Part shown: piece by piece, positions 15,964 through 24,975 of the stretch
Position numbering within the stretch: position 1 is the stretch's first letter
Layout: the number at the start of each line of letters is the position of its first letter
DNA from: Gammaproteobacteria bacterium
Lineage (GTDB): Bacteria; Pseudomonadota; Gammaproteobacteria; Burkholderiales; Rhodocyclaceae
Assembly (NCBI GenBank): GCA_018828385.1
Contig: JAHJVE010000020.1
Coordinates: forward strand, 124,001-188,000
Length of the DNA stretch: 64,000 nucleotides
Direction of reading: 5' to 3'
Position numbers and translations under genes: made by a program
Notes under the pieces: model-generated
Seen by the model: only the letters and a program-made list of their open reading frames with translations
What the model was told of the DNA's origin: nothing
Databases searched by the model: none

Positions 15964-18900
15964 TTGGCAGCAAACGGAAATGAACAGCAAGCGCTTCGCG
16001 TCGTCGCCTTTGGCGCGTCGGCGGGCGGCTTGCAGGCGCTGCGCCCCATCATTCGTGGCTTGAAGCGCCAGGGCACGGCGGTCTATGTGGTGGCGCACCA
16101 CATGTCGCCCAAGCATCCGAGCAACCTGCCGGAACTCCTGGCTGACCGTAGCGAAACGACTGTGGTTCAGGCCCGCAACGGCGAGCGACTGCTGGCCGAT
16201 CATGTTTATGTTTGCCCCCCTGGCCATCACATCGAAGTGCGTGGCTCATACCTGGCGCTGACGACATACGATGAGACAGACCACATCACCCCTTCCGTCG
16301 ACCTGCTTTTCCAGTCCGTAGCGGAAAGCTTTGGTGACCGGGCGGTCGCCGTCATCGTCTCCGGCTCGGGGCATGATGGAACCGCCGGGGCCGGAGCGAT
16401 CAACGCGATGCGCGGCACGGTCATCGTCCAGCTGCCGGAAGAAGCGGTGCAGCCCGGCATGCCCGAAGCGGCCATCGCGGCTGGCGTCGTCGATCTGATC
16501 GGCGGCGTGGACCAGATCGCCGACTGGCTGAACCAGGTTGATGGCCTCAAGGAGGTCAGGAACGCGGAAGCGCTCGATGCCAACACCCAGACCTTTGCCG
16601 AGCTTTTTCGCCGGGTGACTGCGGCGACCGGCCTCGACCTCGATCAGTACAAGGAAAATACGCTGCGTCGCCAGACCATCCGCCGTTGCCGTGCTCTGGA
16701 TATGGACTCTCTTGAGGAGTATCTGGCCCATGTGACGGCGCAGCCGGATGAACTGCAGAGGCTGCAGCAGTCGTTCATGATCTCGGTGTCATCGTTTTTT
16801 CGCGATCCGGCGGCCTTCGAGGCCCTGGAAAAAACCCTGCGCCGCCTGGTTGCCGGCAAGGTCCCCGGCGACTCCATCCGAGTCTGGGTGCCGGGTTGTG
16901 CCACCGGCGAAGAGCCTTACTCCATCGCCATTCTGCTGGCCGAAATCCTGGCCGAGCGCCTGACCAGTTTTGCTGTCCACGTTTTCGCTACCGACATCGA
17001 CCAGGGTGCCCTTGAATTGGCCCGGGTCGGGGTCTACCCGAGCGAAGGCCTGGACGGCCTCAGTGCGGAGCGCCAGGAGCGCTGGTTTGCCCAAGAGGGT
17101 GGCGACTGGCGGATCAAGAAGGCGATCCGCGAACTCTGCGTCTTTTCGCTCCATGATGTGACTGCCCATCCGCCTTTCATCAAGATGGATCTGATCAGTT
17201 GCCGCAACTTGCTGATCTATTTCAAGCCCGAGCAGCAGACCGAACTGATCAATACTTTCCACTATGCCTTGAACCCGGATGGCCTGTTGCTGCTCGGCCG
17301 TTCGGAATCCACCGGCTTCAATTCGCCTTTGTTCGAGAGCCTCGACGGTGGCCAGAAGGTCTATCGCCGGCGGGCCGGCACGGCGCCGCGCCCCTTGCGT
17401 TTTGCCCGTCTTGCCATGCCGATTTCCGGCGCCATTCGCCCGATTCTGGCCAGAGCCAACGTCGCTCCCCAGCGGCAGTCGCTGCAAAGTGCGGCCCTGG
17501 CGACCATTGCCGGGGCCTATGGCCCCCCGGGGGTCTTGGTCAATGGCAGCTTCGAACCCCTGCATTTTTTTGGCTCCTCACGACGATATTTTTCGCTGCC
17601 CGAGGACACTGCCGATTTTTCGGTATTCGCCCTCTGTCTGCCGGAGTTGCGCAACGAGCTGAAAGCCATCGGCTACCGGCTGATCCAGGAGGGACTGAGC
17701 CATCTCGAGGGCGTTTCTGTCGAGATCTTGGTCGGCGGAGAAGTCTTGCGGGTCCGCCCGGTCCTCCGGCGGGTCGATTCGACACCCGACAGTGGAGAAT
17801 GGACTTACCTTTTCAGTTTCGAAGAAACCCGTCTGCCATCCGGCGCCGTCGTCGCTACCAAGGACGAAGGCCGGACCGAGGACATCGTGCGCCTGCGCCA
17901 GGAGCTGGCCGACACCCGCGAACACCTGCAGGCGGTCATCGAGGAGCTGGAAGCTTCCAACGAGGAACTCCAGTCGCTCAATGAAGAAGTCCAGTCGTCC
18001 AGCGAGGAGTTGCAGGCTTCCAACGAAGAACTTCAGTCGTCCAACGAGGAATTGACCACACTCAATGACGAGTTGCGCGTCAAGTCCCAGGAGGCGACGC
18101 TCCTCAACAACACGCTGGGCAATATCCAGAATTCCATCCGTAACAGCCTGGTCGTGGTGGACCGGGAAGGGCGCGTCACCCGCTACAATCCGCTGGCAGC
18201 CCGCATCTTCGGCCTGGTGGCCGGCGACCTTGGGCAGTCCCTGTTCGGCATTCCCTGTCACTTGCAATTGCCCGACCTGCGCGCCAACATCAATGGCGTC
18301 GTGGCCAGCGGTACTTCGGTGGTGGAGCGCGTCAATCAGGGCGAATTCCATTTCCTGATGCAGATCGATCCCTACCGGAATGAAGTGGGGAATAATGCCG
18401 GCGCCGTCCTGACTTTTGTCGATATTTCCGATCTGTATCGGGCTGAGGCAGCTCAGGAAAGCAGCGAAGTGCGTTTTAGCCAGGTCTGGGAGTCCAGCCT
18501 GGAGGGCTTGCTGGTCGTCGACCGGGGCGGTCGTATGGTCATGGCCAACCCGGCCGTGGAAAAGATGTTCGGCTACGATCCGGGGCAACTGCTCGGCCTG
18601 TCTGTCGAAGTCCTGGTGCCGGAGCGTATCCGCCAGCGCCATGTCGGGGAGAGGAACGCCTTCTTCAGGACGCCGGGGCAAAAACGGCCGATGTCCGTGG
18701 TCCGCGATATCTGCGGCGTCCGTAGCGACGGCAGCGAGCTTTTCGTCGAAATCAGCCTGAGCAGCATGGGCGTGGATGGAGAGCATTACGCTCTGGCTGC
18801 GGTCGCTGATGTCACCGAGCGCAAGCGTGTCGAAGCCGAACTGGAACGTCATCGCAACTCGCTGGAGGCGCTCGTCGGCGAGCGGACCAGCCAATTGTCC

Positions 18901-20445
18901 GATCTCTACAACCGGGCACCCTGTGGCTACCATTCGCTGGACGCCAATGGCGTTTTCGTCAATATCAACGCGACCGAGTGCGACTGGCTAGGTTACCGCC
19001 GGGACGAACTTATCGGCCAGCGGCGGGCCATTGATCTGATGACACCCGACAGCCAGGCAATCTTTCAGGAGAATTTTCCGCGCTTCCTGGCCGCCGGCGA
19101 ATTGAGTGGTCTGGAAATCGAATTCCGGCGCAAGGATGGCAGCCCCCTTCCTCTGCTCTTGAACGCCCGGGCGGTTTACGACGAACACGGACAATTTCTG
19201 CACAGCTTGTCCACCAGCATCGACAACACTGTCCGCAAGAAGGCCGAGCAGGACTGGATCACCGCCCGCCAGGCGGCCGAGACCGCGAATCGGGCGAAGA
19301 GCGCCTTCCTGGCCAATATGAGCCATGAAATCCGCACTCCCCTGAATGCGATCATCGGCCTTGGCCATATCCTCAAGCGTGGCCATGTCGATTCCCGGCA
19401 GGAAGAACTGCTCGTCAAGATCGACCGCTCTGCTCAGCATTTGCTGACCGTGATCAACGACGTTCTCGACTTGTCGAAGATCGAAGCCGAAAAACTCGAA
19501 TTGCAGCTGAGCGATTTCGACCTCGGCGAGGTCACCGCCAACATCGCCTCCATGCTGCAGGAAAGGGCTGCCGCCAAGGCCCTGAAGCTGACGGTAAGCT
19601 GCGAGCCGATCGGCCACCGGGTGCGCGGCGACGTCACGCGCTTTACCCAGTCTCTGCTCAATCTTGCCAGCAACGCCATCAAATTTACCGAAGCAGGCGA
19701 TGTCGCGGTCCGCATACGCCAGCTCGACGAACGCGATGGCGAGGTTCTAGTCCGCGCCGAGGTCCAGGACAGCGGGATCGGTATCGCGCCCGAAGTCATG
19801 CCGCGGCTGTTCATGCCCTTCGAGCAAGCCGATACCTCGACCACCCGGAAATACGGCGGTACCGGTCTTGGCCTGGCCATCACCAAGCGCCTGGCCGAAT
19901 TGATGGGGGGCGAGTCCGGCGCCACGAGCGAGGTCGGCGTGGGCAGCACCTTCTGGTTCACCGCCTGGCTGGAAAAGTCTGCCGCCGGTGCCGTGGAGGA
20001 CAGGCCGGAAGATGGGGTGATCGGCGCCGAAGCGGAATTGCTCAGTGAATTTCTCGGCAGTGCCATCCTGCTCGTGGAAGACGAACCGATCAATCGTGAG
20101 GTGGCGCTCACCTTCCTCGAAGATGCCGGACTGACTGTGACGGCGGTGGCCGATGGCGCCGAAGCCCTGGCCCAGGCCCGCAAGAATAGCTTCGCGCTGG
20201 TTCTCATGGACATGCAGATGCCGGTCATGGACGGCCTGGAAGCCACCCGGCAGATTCGCGAACTGCCCGGTTGGCAGGCCATCCCGATCATTGCGATGAC
20301 AGCCAATGCCTTCGCCGAAGACCGCCGGCGTTGTTTCGAGGCGGGAATGAACGACTTCGTGACCAAGCCATTCGAACCTGAGACTTTGTTTGCCTCCCTG
20401 CGGCATTGGCTGACGGTCGGCAGGGGGAGCAGCGTCAGCAGCTGA
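15964..20445 (+). CDS. CheB-CheR-PAS3-histidine kinase-receiver hybrid protein
   Basis: A cytoplasmic signalling protein of about 1490 residues with six parts. First is a CheB methylesterase domain (GASAGG, AHHMSP, SGSGHDGTAG), then a CheR methyltransferase domain (ENTLRRQTIRRC, SSFFRDP, VPGCATGEEPYS). A coiled coil of repeating EELQASNEELQSSNEEL follows, then three PAS domains, a HisKA/HATPase core (FLANMSHEIRTPLNAI, ATP lid GGTGLGLAITK) and a C-terminal receiver with LMDMQMPVMDG. I prefer the TTG at 15964 because GGAGGG lies just before it; GTG at 15898 in the same frame is the alternative. No HPt domain or chemotaxis genes are adjacent. The output of the terminal receiver is unknown. Confidence 0.9.
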   Translation: MAANGNEQQALRVVAFGASAGGLQALRPIIRGLKRQGTAVYVVAHHMSPKHPSNLPELLADRSETTVVQARNGERLLADHVYVCPPGHHIEVRGSYLALTTYDETDHITPSVDLLFQSVAESFGDRAVAVIVSGSGHDGTAGAGAINAMRGTVIVQLPEEAVQPGMPEAAIAAGVVDLIGGVDQIADWLNQVDGLKEVRNAEALDANTQTFAELFRRVTAATGLDLDQYKENTLRRQTIRRCRALDMDSLEEYLAHVTAQPDELQRLQQSFMISVSSFFRDPAAFEALEKTLRRLVAGKVPGDSIRVWVPGCATGEEPYSIAILLAEILAERLTSFAVHVFATDIDQGALELARVGVYPSEGLDGLSAERQERWFAQEGGDWRIKKAIRELCVFSLHDVTAHPPFIKMDLISCRNLLIYFKPEQQTELINTFHYALNPDGLLLLGRSESTGFNSPLFESLDGGQKVYRRRAGTAPRPLRFARLAMPISGAIRPILARANVAPQRQSLQSAALATIAGAYGPPGVLVNGSFEPLHFFGSSRRYFSLPEDTADFSVFALCLPELRNELKAIGYRLIQEGLSHLEGVSVEILVGGEVLRVRPVLRRVDSTPDSGEWTYLFSFEETRLPSGAVVATKDEGRTEDIVRLRQELADTREHLQAVIEELEASNEELQSLNEEVQSSSEELQASNEELQSSNEELTTLNDELRVKSQEATLLNNTLGNIQNSIRNSLVVVDREGRVTRYNPLAARIFGLVAGDLGQSLFGIPCHLQLPDLRANINGVVASGTSVVERVNQGEFHFLMQIDPYRNEVGNNAGAVLTFVDISDLYRAEAAQESSEVRFSQVWESSLEGLLVVDRGGRMVMANPAVEKMFGYDPGQLLGLSVEVLVPERIRQRHVGERNAFFRTPGQKRPMSVVRDICGVRSDGSELFVEISLSSMGVDGEHYALAAVADVTERKRVEAELERHRNSLEALVGERTSQLSDLYNRAPCGYHSLDANGVFVNINATECDWLGYRRDELIGQRRAIDLMTPDSQAIFQENFPRFLAAGELSGLEIEFRRKDGSPLPLLLNARAVYDEHGQFLHSLSTSIDNTVRKKAEQDWITARQAAETANRAKSAFLANMSHEIRTPLNAIIGLGHILKRGHVDSRQEELLVKIDRSAQHLLTVINDVLDLSKIEAEKLELQLSDFDLGEVTANIASMLQERAAAKALKLTVSCEPIGHRVRGDVTRFTQSLLNLASNAIKFTEAGDVAVRIRQLDERDGEVLVRAEVQDSGIGIAPEVMPRLFMPFEQADTSTTRKYGGTGLGLAITKRLAELMGGESGATSEVGVGSTFWFTAWLEKSAAGAVEDRPEDGVIGAEAELLSEFLGSAILLVEDEPINREVALTFLEDAGLTVTAVADGAEALAQARKNSFALVLMDMQMPVMDGLEATRQIRELPGWQAIPIIAMTANAFAEDRRRCFEAGMNDFVTKPFEPETLFASLRHWLTVGRGSSVSS

Positions 20446-20608
20446 GTTCACCTTCGGTCGACACCGGTTGTGGGATTTTCCAGATGTCTGGTAGCGATCG
20501 ACGGCGAATACAGAGCGGCGTGCTATCCGGGCAAGAGCCCTTCTGATCAATAACCGGCGGAATTGGTGGTGGCAGTGATTCACGCCGCCGCTTCACTTTT
20601 CGCGGCCT

Positions 20609-21244
20609 TCAGCCGAGCAGTTTGCGCTGGTCGAGGTATTTTTCGAGGATTTCGAGGCGGGCTAGCGGGTCGTCGAGTTCGAGCAGTTTTTGCTTGGCGA
20701 GGTTCTGGATGGGCAGGATTTCGGTGATGCGGAAGCCGACCCATTCGGCTTCGTCGTAGCGGTGGGGTTCGGGCAGGCGTTCTTTGCCGAGGTCGGCGGC
20801 GACGCGGCGGAGCAGCGGGACGAGGCGCTGGCGTTCCGGCGGCAGCGGGGTCGGGCCGCTTTCGGCCAGTAGTTCGACGCTGGCTTCGAGCTGGTTGTTG
20901 GCGCCGACGCCGGTTTCGATGATGCGGAAACGGCGGCTGCCGTGGGCGGTGATCATCAGGATGCCGAGCTGTTCCATCTCCCAGTTGGTTATGGTTGCCA
21001 GCGTGCCGACGGCATGCGGTTCGGCGGTGGCGCCGACTTCGCTGCCTTTTTCGATGAGGCAGACGCCGAAGGGTGAGCCGTCTTTCATGCAGGTGGCGGC
21101 CATGTCGAGGTAGCGTTGTTCAAAGATTTTGAGCGGCAGGACGCTGCCCGGGAAAAGCACTGTGTTGAGCGGGAAGAGCGGGATGCGCATTGTTTCGACG
21201 GCATTGCCGGTCGGCGAGCGGACGAAGTCGAACCAGCCCATCAT
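20609..21244 (-). CDS. Lon N-terminal (substrate-binding) domain protein
   Basis: A 211-residue stand-alone LON-N domain without the ATPase or protease parts of Lon. Family landmarks are present: IPLFPLNTVLFPGSVLPLKIFEQRYLDM near residues 20-47, FGVCLIEKGSEVG, GTLATITNWE and RFRI. In Lon this domain binds unfolded protein; the role of stand-alone forms is unsettled. The start ATG overlaps the ubiX stop (ATGA) and a second ATG follows directly, so either could be used. Confidence 0.88.
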   Translation of the reverse strand: MMGWFDFVRSPTGNAVETMRIPLFPLNTVLFPGSVLPLKIFEQRYLDMAATCMKDGSPFGVCLIEKGSEVGATAEPHAVGTLATITNWEMEQLGILMITAHGSRRFRIIETGVGANNQLEASVELLAESGPTPLPPERQRLVPLLRRVAADLGKERLPEPHRYDEAEWVGFRITEILPIQNLAKQKLLELDDPLARLEILEKYLDQRKLLG

Positions 21245-21846
21245 TCGCCCCAGCGTTGCATCAGCGTGTGCGGCACGCCGATCTGGTCCATGACGCGGGC
21301 GACGACGAAATCGACGATGTCCTGGACGCTTTGCGGGTGGTGGTAGAAGCCGGGGCTGGGCGGCAGGATGACGGCGCCGGCGCGGCTCAGACGCAGCATG
21401 TTTTCGAGGTGGATGGCCGAGAACGGCGTTTCACGTGGCACCAGCACGAGCTTGCGGCCTTCTTTCATGACGACATCGGCGGCGCGTTCGATCAGGTTGT
21501 CGGCCAGGCCCTGGGCGATGGCGGCCAGGGTGCCCATGCTGCACGGACAGACGACCATGGCGTCGGGCGGGTTGGAGCCGGAGGCGACCGGCGCGAACCA
21601 TTCTTCGCGGCCGAAAACCGCGAGATTTTCCGGGTAGACCGCAGGAAAGCGGGCGAGCAGGGCGGCCTTGGCATCGCTTGGCCGCGACGGCAGTTCGAAA
21701 TCGAGTTCCTGTCTGGCGACGACTTGCGAGGCCTGCGAGTAGAGCAGTTGCACCTTGCAGCCGGCTTCGAGCAGGCATTCGAGCAGGCGCAGGCCGTAGG
21801 GCATGCCGGAGGCACCGGTCAGCGCGAGGCAAATGGTTTTGGACAT
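21241..21846 (-). CDS. ubiX: Flavin prenyltransferase UbiX
   Basis: UbiX joins dimethylallyl phosphate to FMN, making the prenylated flavin used by UbiD decarboxylases in ubiquinone synthesis. The 201-residue protein shows LALTGASGMPYGLRLLE at the N-terminus (FMN phosphate site), then VVCPCSMGTLAAIAQGLADNLIERAADV and the C-terminal LVPRETPFSAIHLENMLRLSRAGAVI half. Length is typical. It overlaps both neighbours (1 bp with the upstream gene, 4 bp with the downstream gene), so it lies within an operon. ubiD is not in the window. Confidence 0.95.
   Translation of the reverse strand: MSKTICLALTGASGMPYGLRLLECLLEAGCKVQLLYSQASQVVARQELDFELPSRPSDAKAALLARFPAVYPENLAVFGREEWFAPVASGSNPPDAMVVCPCSMGTLAAIAQGLADNLIERAADVVMKEGRKLVLVPRETPFSAIHLENMLRLSRAGAVILPPSPGFYHHPQSVQDIVDFVVARVMDQIGVPHTLMQRWGE
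21611..21646 (-). repeat. Dispersed uptake-like repeat, copy 7 (inside ubiX, degenerate)
   Basis: Reads TCCTGCGGTCTACCCGG then AAAATCTCGCGGTTTTCGG; encodes AVYPENLAVFG. The core differs from the consensus at two or three places and the second AT block is weak. Confidence 0.5.
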
Positions 21847-22376
21847 CAGGCAGCTTCCGTGGGGGCGGGGTCAGCCAGCAGTTTAGCCGCGATCAGGCCG
21901 TTGATGGTGCCGAAAACCAGTGCCGCGGCGGCGAAAATCGGCGTTAGCAAAAAGACGCCGTCATGCGGAATGAGCCAGACGCGGGCGAGCAGCAACTGGC
22001 CGCCGATGTGGGCGAAGGCGGCGAGGATGGACAGGCTGACCGGGCCGAACCAGCGCTTTGGCAGATGGCGGGCGAGGCCGAGGGTGAGCAGGCTGAGCGT
22101 GGTGCCGGTGAGCGACAGGAAGAAGCCGGGGGCGAGGAAGAAGCCGAGCAGCAGGCTGCCGGCCAGAACGCGCAGGGCGCTGACCCAGACCGCCGTGCCC
22201 CAGCCGTAACGGGCCAGCACGACGAGGGTGACGATGTTGGCCAGCCCCGGCTTGACGCCGGGCAGCGGCGACGGGATGGCGGCGTCGACCAGCGACAGGC
22301 CGACGGCCGCCGTGGCCAGCCAGGCGACGCGGCGGTCCTCGGCGGTGACGGTGAGTTCAATAACTGATCGAGTCAT
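21846..22376 (-). CDS. Gx transporter family membrane protein
   Basis: A 176-residue polytopic membrane protein with five or six hydrophobic segments from residue 18 on. It matches the Gx transporter group (related to the ECF S-component-like heptaprenyl diphosphate synthase component I family). Landmarks are the DAAIPSPLPGVKPGLANIVTLV segment and LRVLAGSLLLGFF. In many bacteria it lies beside a NusG-II protein and ApbE or Rnf genes, which suggests a link to flavin or quinone redox chemistry. Here it lies between that NusG-II protein and ubiX, overlapping both. Confidence 0.8.
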   Translation of the reverse strand: MTRSVIELTVTAEDRRVAWLATAAVGLSLVDAAIPSPLPGVKPGLANIVTLVVLARYGWGTAVWVSALRVLAGSLLLGFFLAPGFFLSLTGTTLSLLTLGLARHLPKRWFGPVSLSILAAFAHIGGQLLLARVWLIPHDGVFLLTPIFAAAALVFGTINGLIAAKLLADPAPTEAA

Positions 22377-22740
22377 AGACCTTGGTCCGTCCGGCGATCT
22401 GGACGCTCACGCGATTCGGGGCGCAGATGGCGATTTCGCCGGGGCGCATGAGCCAGCCCTGTTTGACGCAATACTGCCGTGGGCTGGGGTCGGAAACGAT
22501 GCGGGCGCGGCCCGGTTCGACGGCGATCAGTGTGGTACCGAGCGGCCCGGCGACTTCGAATTGCTTGCGCGCCTTGAGGTCGACTTCGGCGAAAACGCGA
22601 CCTTCCTGGCGGATGATGGCACGGTCGGCCAGCCCGCCCTGCCAGAAAACCGGGATGCTGACGCCGACGGCGACGGCGCTGAGCAGCATGACCAGCCAGT
22701 CGCCGGGGCGGATCAGGGTCAGCCAGGACATGGCCGGCAA
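22357..22740 (-). CDS. NusG domain II-containing membrane-anchored protein
   Basis: A 127-residue protein with one N-terminal membrane helix (about 12-33, LVMLLSAVAVGVSIPVF) and a periplasmic NusG-II-type beta domain containing Cys near 94 and 108 (QYCVKQGW and AICAPNRV). This pair of cysteines flanking GWLMRPGEIAICAP is characteristic of the family. The role is unknown. It overlaps the Gx transporter gene by 20 bp and is the first gene of the ubiX unit. Confidence 0.8.
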   Translation of the reverse strand: MPAMSWLTLIRPGDWLVMLLSAVAVGVSIPVFWQGGLADRAIIRQEGRVFAEVDLKARKQFEVAGPLGTTLIAVEPGRARIVSDPSPRQYCVKQGWLMRPGEIAICAPNRVSVQIAGRTKVYDSISY

Positions 22741-22748
22741 CGGGACAT

Positions 22749-22788
22749 TTCAATTTTGGCCATTTTTTCCGGTTGACCGTAGGATTGG
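22749..22788 (-). repeat. Dispersed uptake-like repeat, copy 8 (intergenic)
   Basis: A full copy: ATCCTACGGTCAACCGG, then AAAAAA, then TGGCCAAAATTGAAA. It lies between rapZ and the NusG-II gene. Confidence 0.93.
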
Positions 22789-22808
22789 TGCCGGGCGCTT
22801 CGCCGGCC

Positions 22809-23654
22809 TCAGCCGCCGGCCAGCGTGCGGTGGCGGACGAGCACGCGGGCGCTCGTCGCGAACTGGCTGGCCAGCCATTCGGCCATGTAAACCGAGCGGT
22901 GCTGGCCGCCCGTGCAGCCGATGGCGACGGTCAGGTAATTGCGGCTGTCGCGGATGTAACTGGGCAGCCAGGTGGCGACGAAGCGACTGATGTCGTCGCG
23001 CATGCGGCGGACTTCGTCCTCGGCTTCGAGGAAATCGACGACCGGCTGGTCCTTGCCGGTCAGCGGGCGCAGTTCCGGGTCGTAGTGCGGGTTGGGCAGG
23101 CAGCGCACGTCGAAGACAAGGTCGGCGTCGAGCGGAATGCCGTGCTTGAAACCGAAGGACTCGAACATCAGCGTCAGGCCCTGGCCCGGTTCGGCCTCGA
23201 TGAACTGGCGCACCCATTCGCGCAGGCCGGCGGCCTTCATGCCGCTCGTGTCGATGCGGTGGCCGAGTTCCGAAATCGGGGCGAGCAACTTGCGTTCAGC
23301 CTTGATCGCTTCGAGCAGCGTCTGCTCGGCCGTGGCCAGCGGGTGGCGGCGGCGGGATTCGGAGTAACGCTTGAGCAGCGTTTCCTGATTCGAGAAAAGA
23401 AACAGGAAGATTGGCTCGATGCCGGTGGCCTTGAGGCTTTCGAGCTTTTCCGGGACGAGGTCGATGCCATGCCCGGAGCGGGCATCGATGGCCACCGCCA
23501 CTTTCTGCACCCCCTCATCCTTCATCATGCGCGCCAGGAAAGTCAGCATCACCACCGGCAGATTGTCCACGCAGTAATAGCCGGCGTCTTCCAGCAGGTT
23601 CAGGGCGACGGACTTGCCGGAACCCGACAGGCCGCTGATGAGAATGAGTTTCAT
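22809..23654 (-). CDS. rapZ: RNase adapter protein RapZ
   Basis: RapZ binds nucleotides and small RNAs and, in enterobacteria, steers RNase E to GlmZ to control glucosamine-6-phosphate synthase. The 281-residue protein has Walker A GLSGSGKS at 8-15, the SRRRHPL segment in the middle, DVRCLPNPHYDPELRPLTG, and the C-terminal RNA-binding GCTGGQHRSVYMAEWLA. Length is normal. It is divergent from the amidohydrolase gene. The usual neighbours (rpoN, hpf, ptsN, hprK) are not in this window. Confidence 0.95.
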   Translation of the reverse strand: MKLILISGLSGSGKSVALNLLEDAGYYCVDNLPVVMLTFLARMMKDEGVQKVAVAIDARSGHGIDLVPEKLESLKATGIEPIFLFLFSNQETLLKRYSESRRRHPLATAEQTLLEAIKAERKLLAPISELGHRIDTSGMKAAGLREWVRQFIEAEPGQGLTLMFESFGFKHGIPLDADLVFDVRCLPNPHYDPELRPLTGKDQPVVDFLEAEDEVRRMRDDISRFVATWLPSYIRDSRNYLTVAIGCTGGQHRSVYMAEWLASQFATSARVLVRHRTLAGG

Positions 23655-23724
23655 GGGAGCAGAGCATAATCAAGGCGGCGCCCCGTATCAACCCGCGGCA
23701 TAATATAAAAAACAGGAGACGATC

Positions 23725-24909
23725 ATGCCCCCAACATTCCCTTTGCTCGATCTTCCATTTCTGGCCGAATTGACTGCCTTGCGGCGCGACATCCACGCTC
23801 ATCCGGAGCTGGCCTTCAACGAAAAGCGGACGGCCGACATCGTTGCCCGCGAACTGGAACGCTACGGCCTCGAAGTCCATCGCGGCATCGCCAAAACCGG
23901 CGTTGTCGGCGTCTTGCGGGCCGGTACCTCGTCCAAAATGGTCGGCCTGCGCGCCGACATGGACGCGCTGCCGCTGGCCGAAATGAACGAATTTCCGCAT
24001 CACTCGAAGCACCCCGGGAAAATGCACGCCTGCGGCCACGACGGCCACACCGCCATGCTCCTCGGCGCCGCCCGCCATCTGGCGCAACACCCCGATTTCG
24101 ACGGCATCGCCGTGTTTATCTTTCAGCCAGCCGAGGAATCCGAAGGCGGCGCCGCGGTGATGATCGAGGACGGCCTGTTCGAGCGCTTCCCGGTCGAGGC
24201 GGTGTTTGGGTTGCACAACTGGCCGGGCATTCCGGTCGGCGAAATGGCCGTCATGCCCGGGCCGGTCATGGCCGGCACCTGTGCCTTCGAGATATTCGTG
24301 CGCGGCCACGGCTGTCATGCCGCCATGCCGCATCAGGGCGTCGATTCCATCGTTGCCGGGGCGCAACTCGTGCAGGCGCTGCAAACGGTGGTCAGCCGCA
24401 CGCTGCACCCATGTGAGTCGGCCGTCGTCAGCGTTACGCAATTTCATGCCGGCGAGGCGTGGAACATCATTCCCGAAGAGGTGGTTTTGCGCGGCACCAT
24501 CCGCAGCTTCAAGCCGGAGGTCCAGGAAAACATCGAGCGCGCCGTCGAACGGCTGTGCAGCGGCATCGCGGCGGCCAACGGGGCGCAGATCAGTGTCCAG
24601 TTCGACCACCGCTACCCGCCTACGGTCAACAGCGTAAACGAGGCAAAATTCTGCCGCGAAGTCGCTGCCGAAGTGTTCAAGCCGGAACGTGTTCTGACCG
24701 ACATCCTGCCCTCGATGGGCGCCGAGGATTTCGCCTATATGCTCAACGAAAAGCCGGGCTGCTACGTCTGGCTCGGCAACGGCCCGGGCACCGGCGGCTG
24801 TACGCTGCACAACCCGCACTACGATTTCAACGACGAGTTGCTGACCCTCGGCGCCAGCTACTGGGTGCGCCTCGTCCAGCGTTACCTGCCGGTAAAGCCA
24901 GCGGCCTGA
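23725..24909 (+). CDS. M20-family amidohydrolase (hippurate hydrolase-like)
   Basis: A 394-residue cytoplasmic metallopeptidase of the M20D type, which splits N-acyl amino acids or similar amides. Metal ligands are visible in HACGHDGHTAMLLGAAR (about 100-116), in EESEGGAAVMIEDGLF, in GLHNWPG, and late in MGAEDFAYML and the final HNPHYDFND. A dimerisation-domain insert lies between about 180 and 300. The substrate is unknown; annotations in this group as hippurate hydrolase or indole-acetyl-amino-acid hydrolase are often guesses. An AGGAG site precedes the ATG. A bidirectional terminator follows. Confidence 0.9.
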   Translation: MPPTFPLLDLPFLAELTALRRDIHAHPELAFNEKRTADIVARELERYGLEVHRGIAKTGVVGVLRAGTSSKMVGLRADMDALPLAEMNEFPHHSKHPGKMHACGHDGHTAMLLGAARHLAQHPDFDGIAVFIFQPAEESEGGAAVMIEDGLFERFPVEAVFGLHNWPGIPVGEMAVMPGPVMAGTCAFEIFVRGHGCHAAMPHQGVDSIVAGAQLVQALQTVVSRTLHPCESAVVSVTQFHAGEAWNIIPEEVVLRGTIRSFKPEVQENIERAVERLCSGIAAANGAQISVQFDHRYPPTVNSVNEAKFCREVAAEVFKPERVLTDILPSMGAEDFAYMLNEKPGCYVWLGNGPGTGGCTLHNPHYDFNDELLTLGASYWVRLVQRYLPVKPAA

Positions 24910-24926
24910 GCCGGCTTTCACGGGTG

Positions 24927-24955
24927 AAAAAAAGCGGCGTTGAACGCCGCTTTTT
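24927..24955. terminator. Bidirectional terminator
   Basis: Stem AAAGCGGCGT / ACGCCGCTTT with loop TGA-type, flanked by an A-run on the left and a T-run on the right. It lies between the convergent amidohydrolase and chemoreceptor genes and can serve both. Confidence 0.9.
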
Positions 24956-24975
24956 AGTGCTAGGCGATGCCCGGC

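Noticed and set aside
18140..18530. GTCGACCGGGG-like words in the PAS part of the hybrid kinase gene
   Set aside because: They encode the common PAS wording VVDREGR/VVDRGGR and lack the AT tracts.
20446..20608. Gap between the hybrid kinase and Lon-N genes
   Set aside because: Looked for a terminator, repeat or small gene; found nothing convincing.
24617..24655. CTACGGTCAAC followed by AAAATT inside the M20 amidohydrolase gene
   Set aside because: Close, but the first A-run is missing and the encoded PPTVN is a conserved family segment. I did not count it; it could be an old copy.
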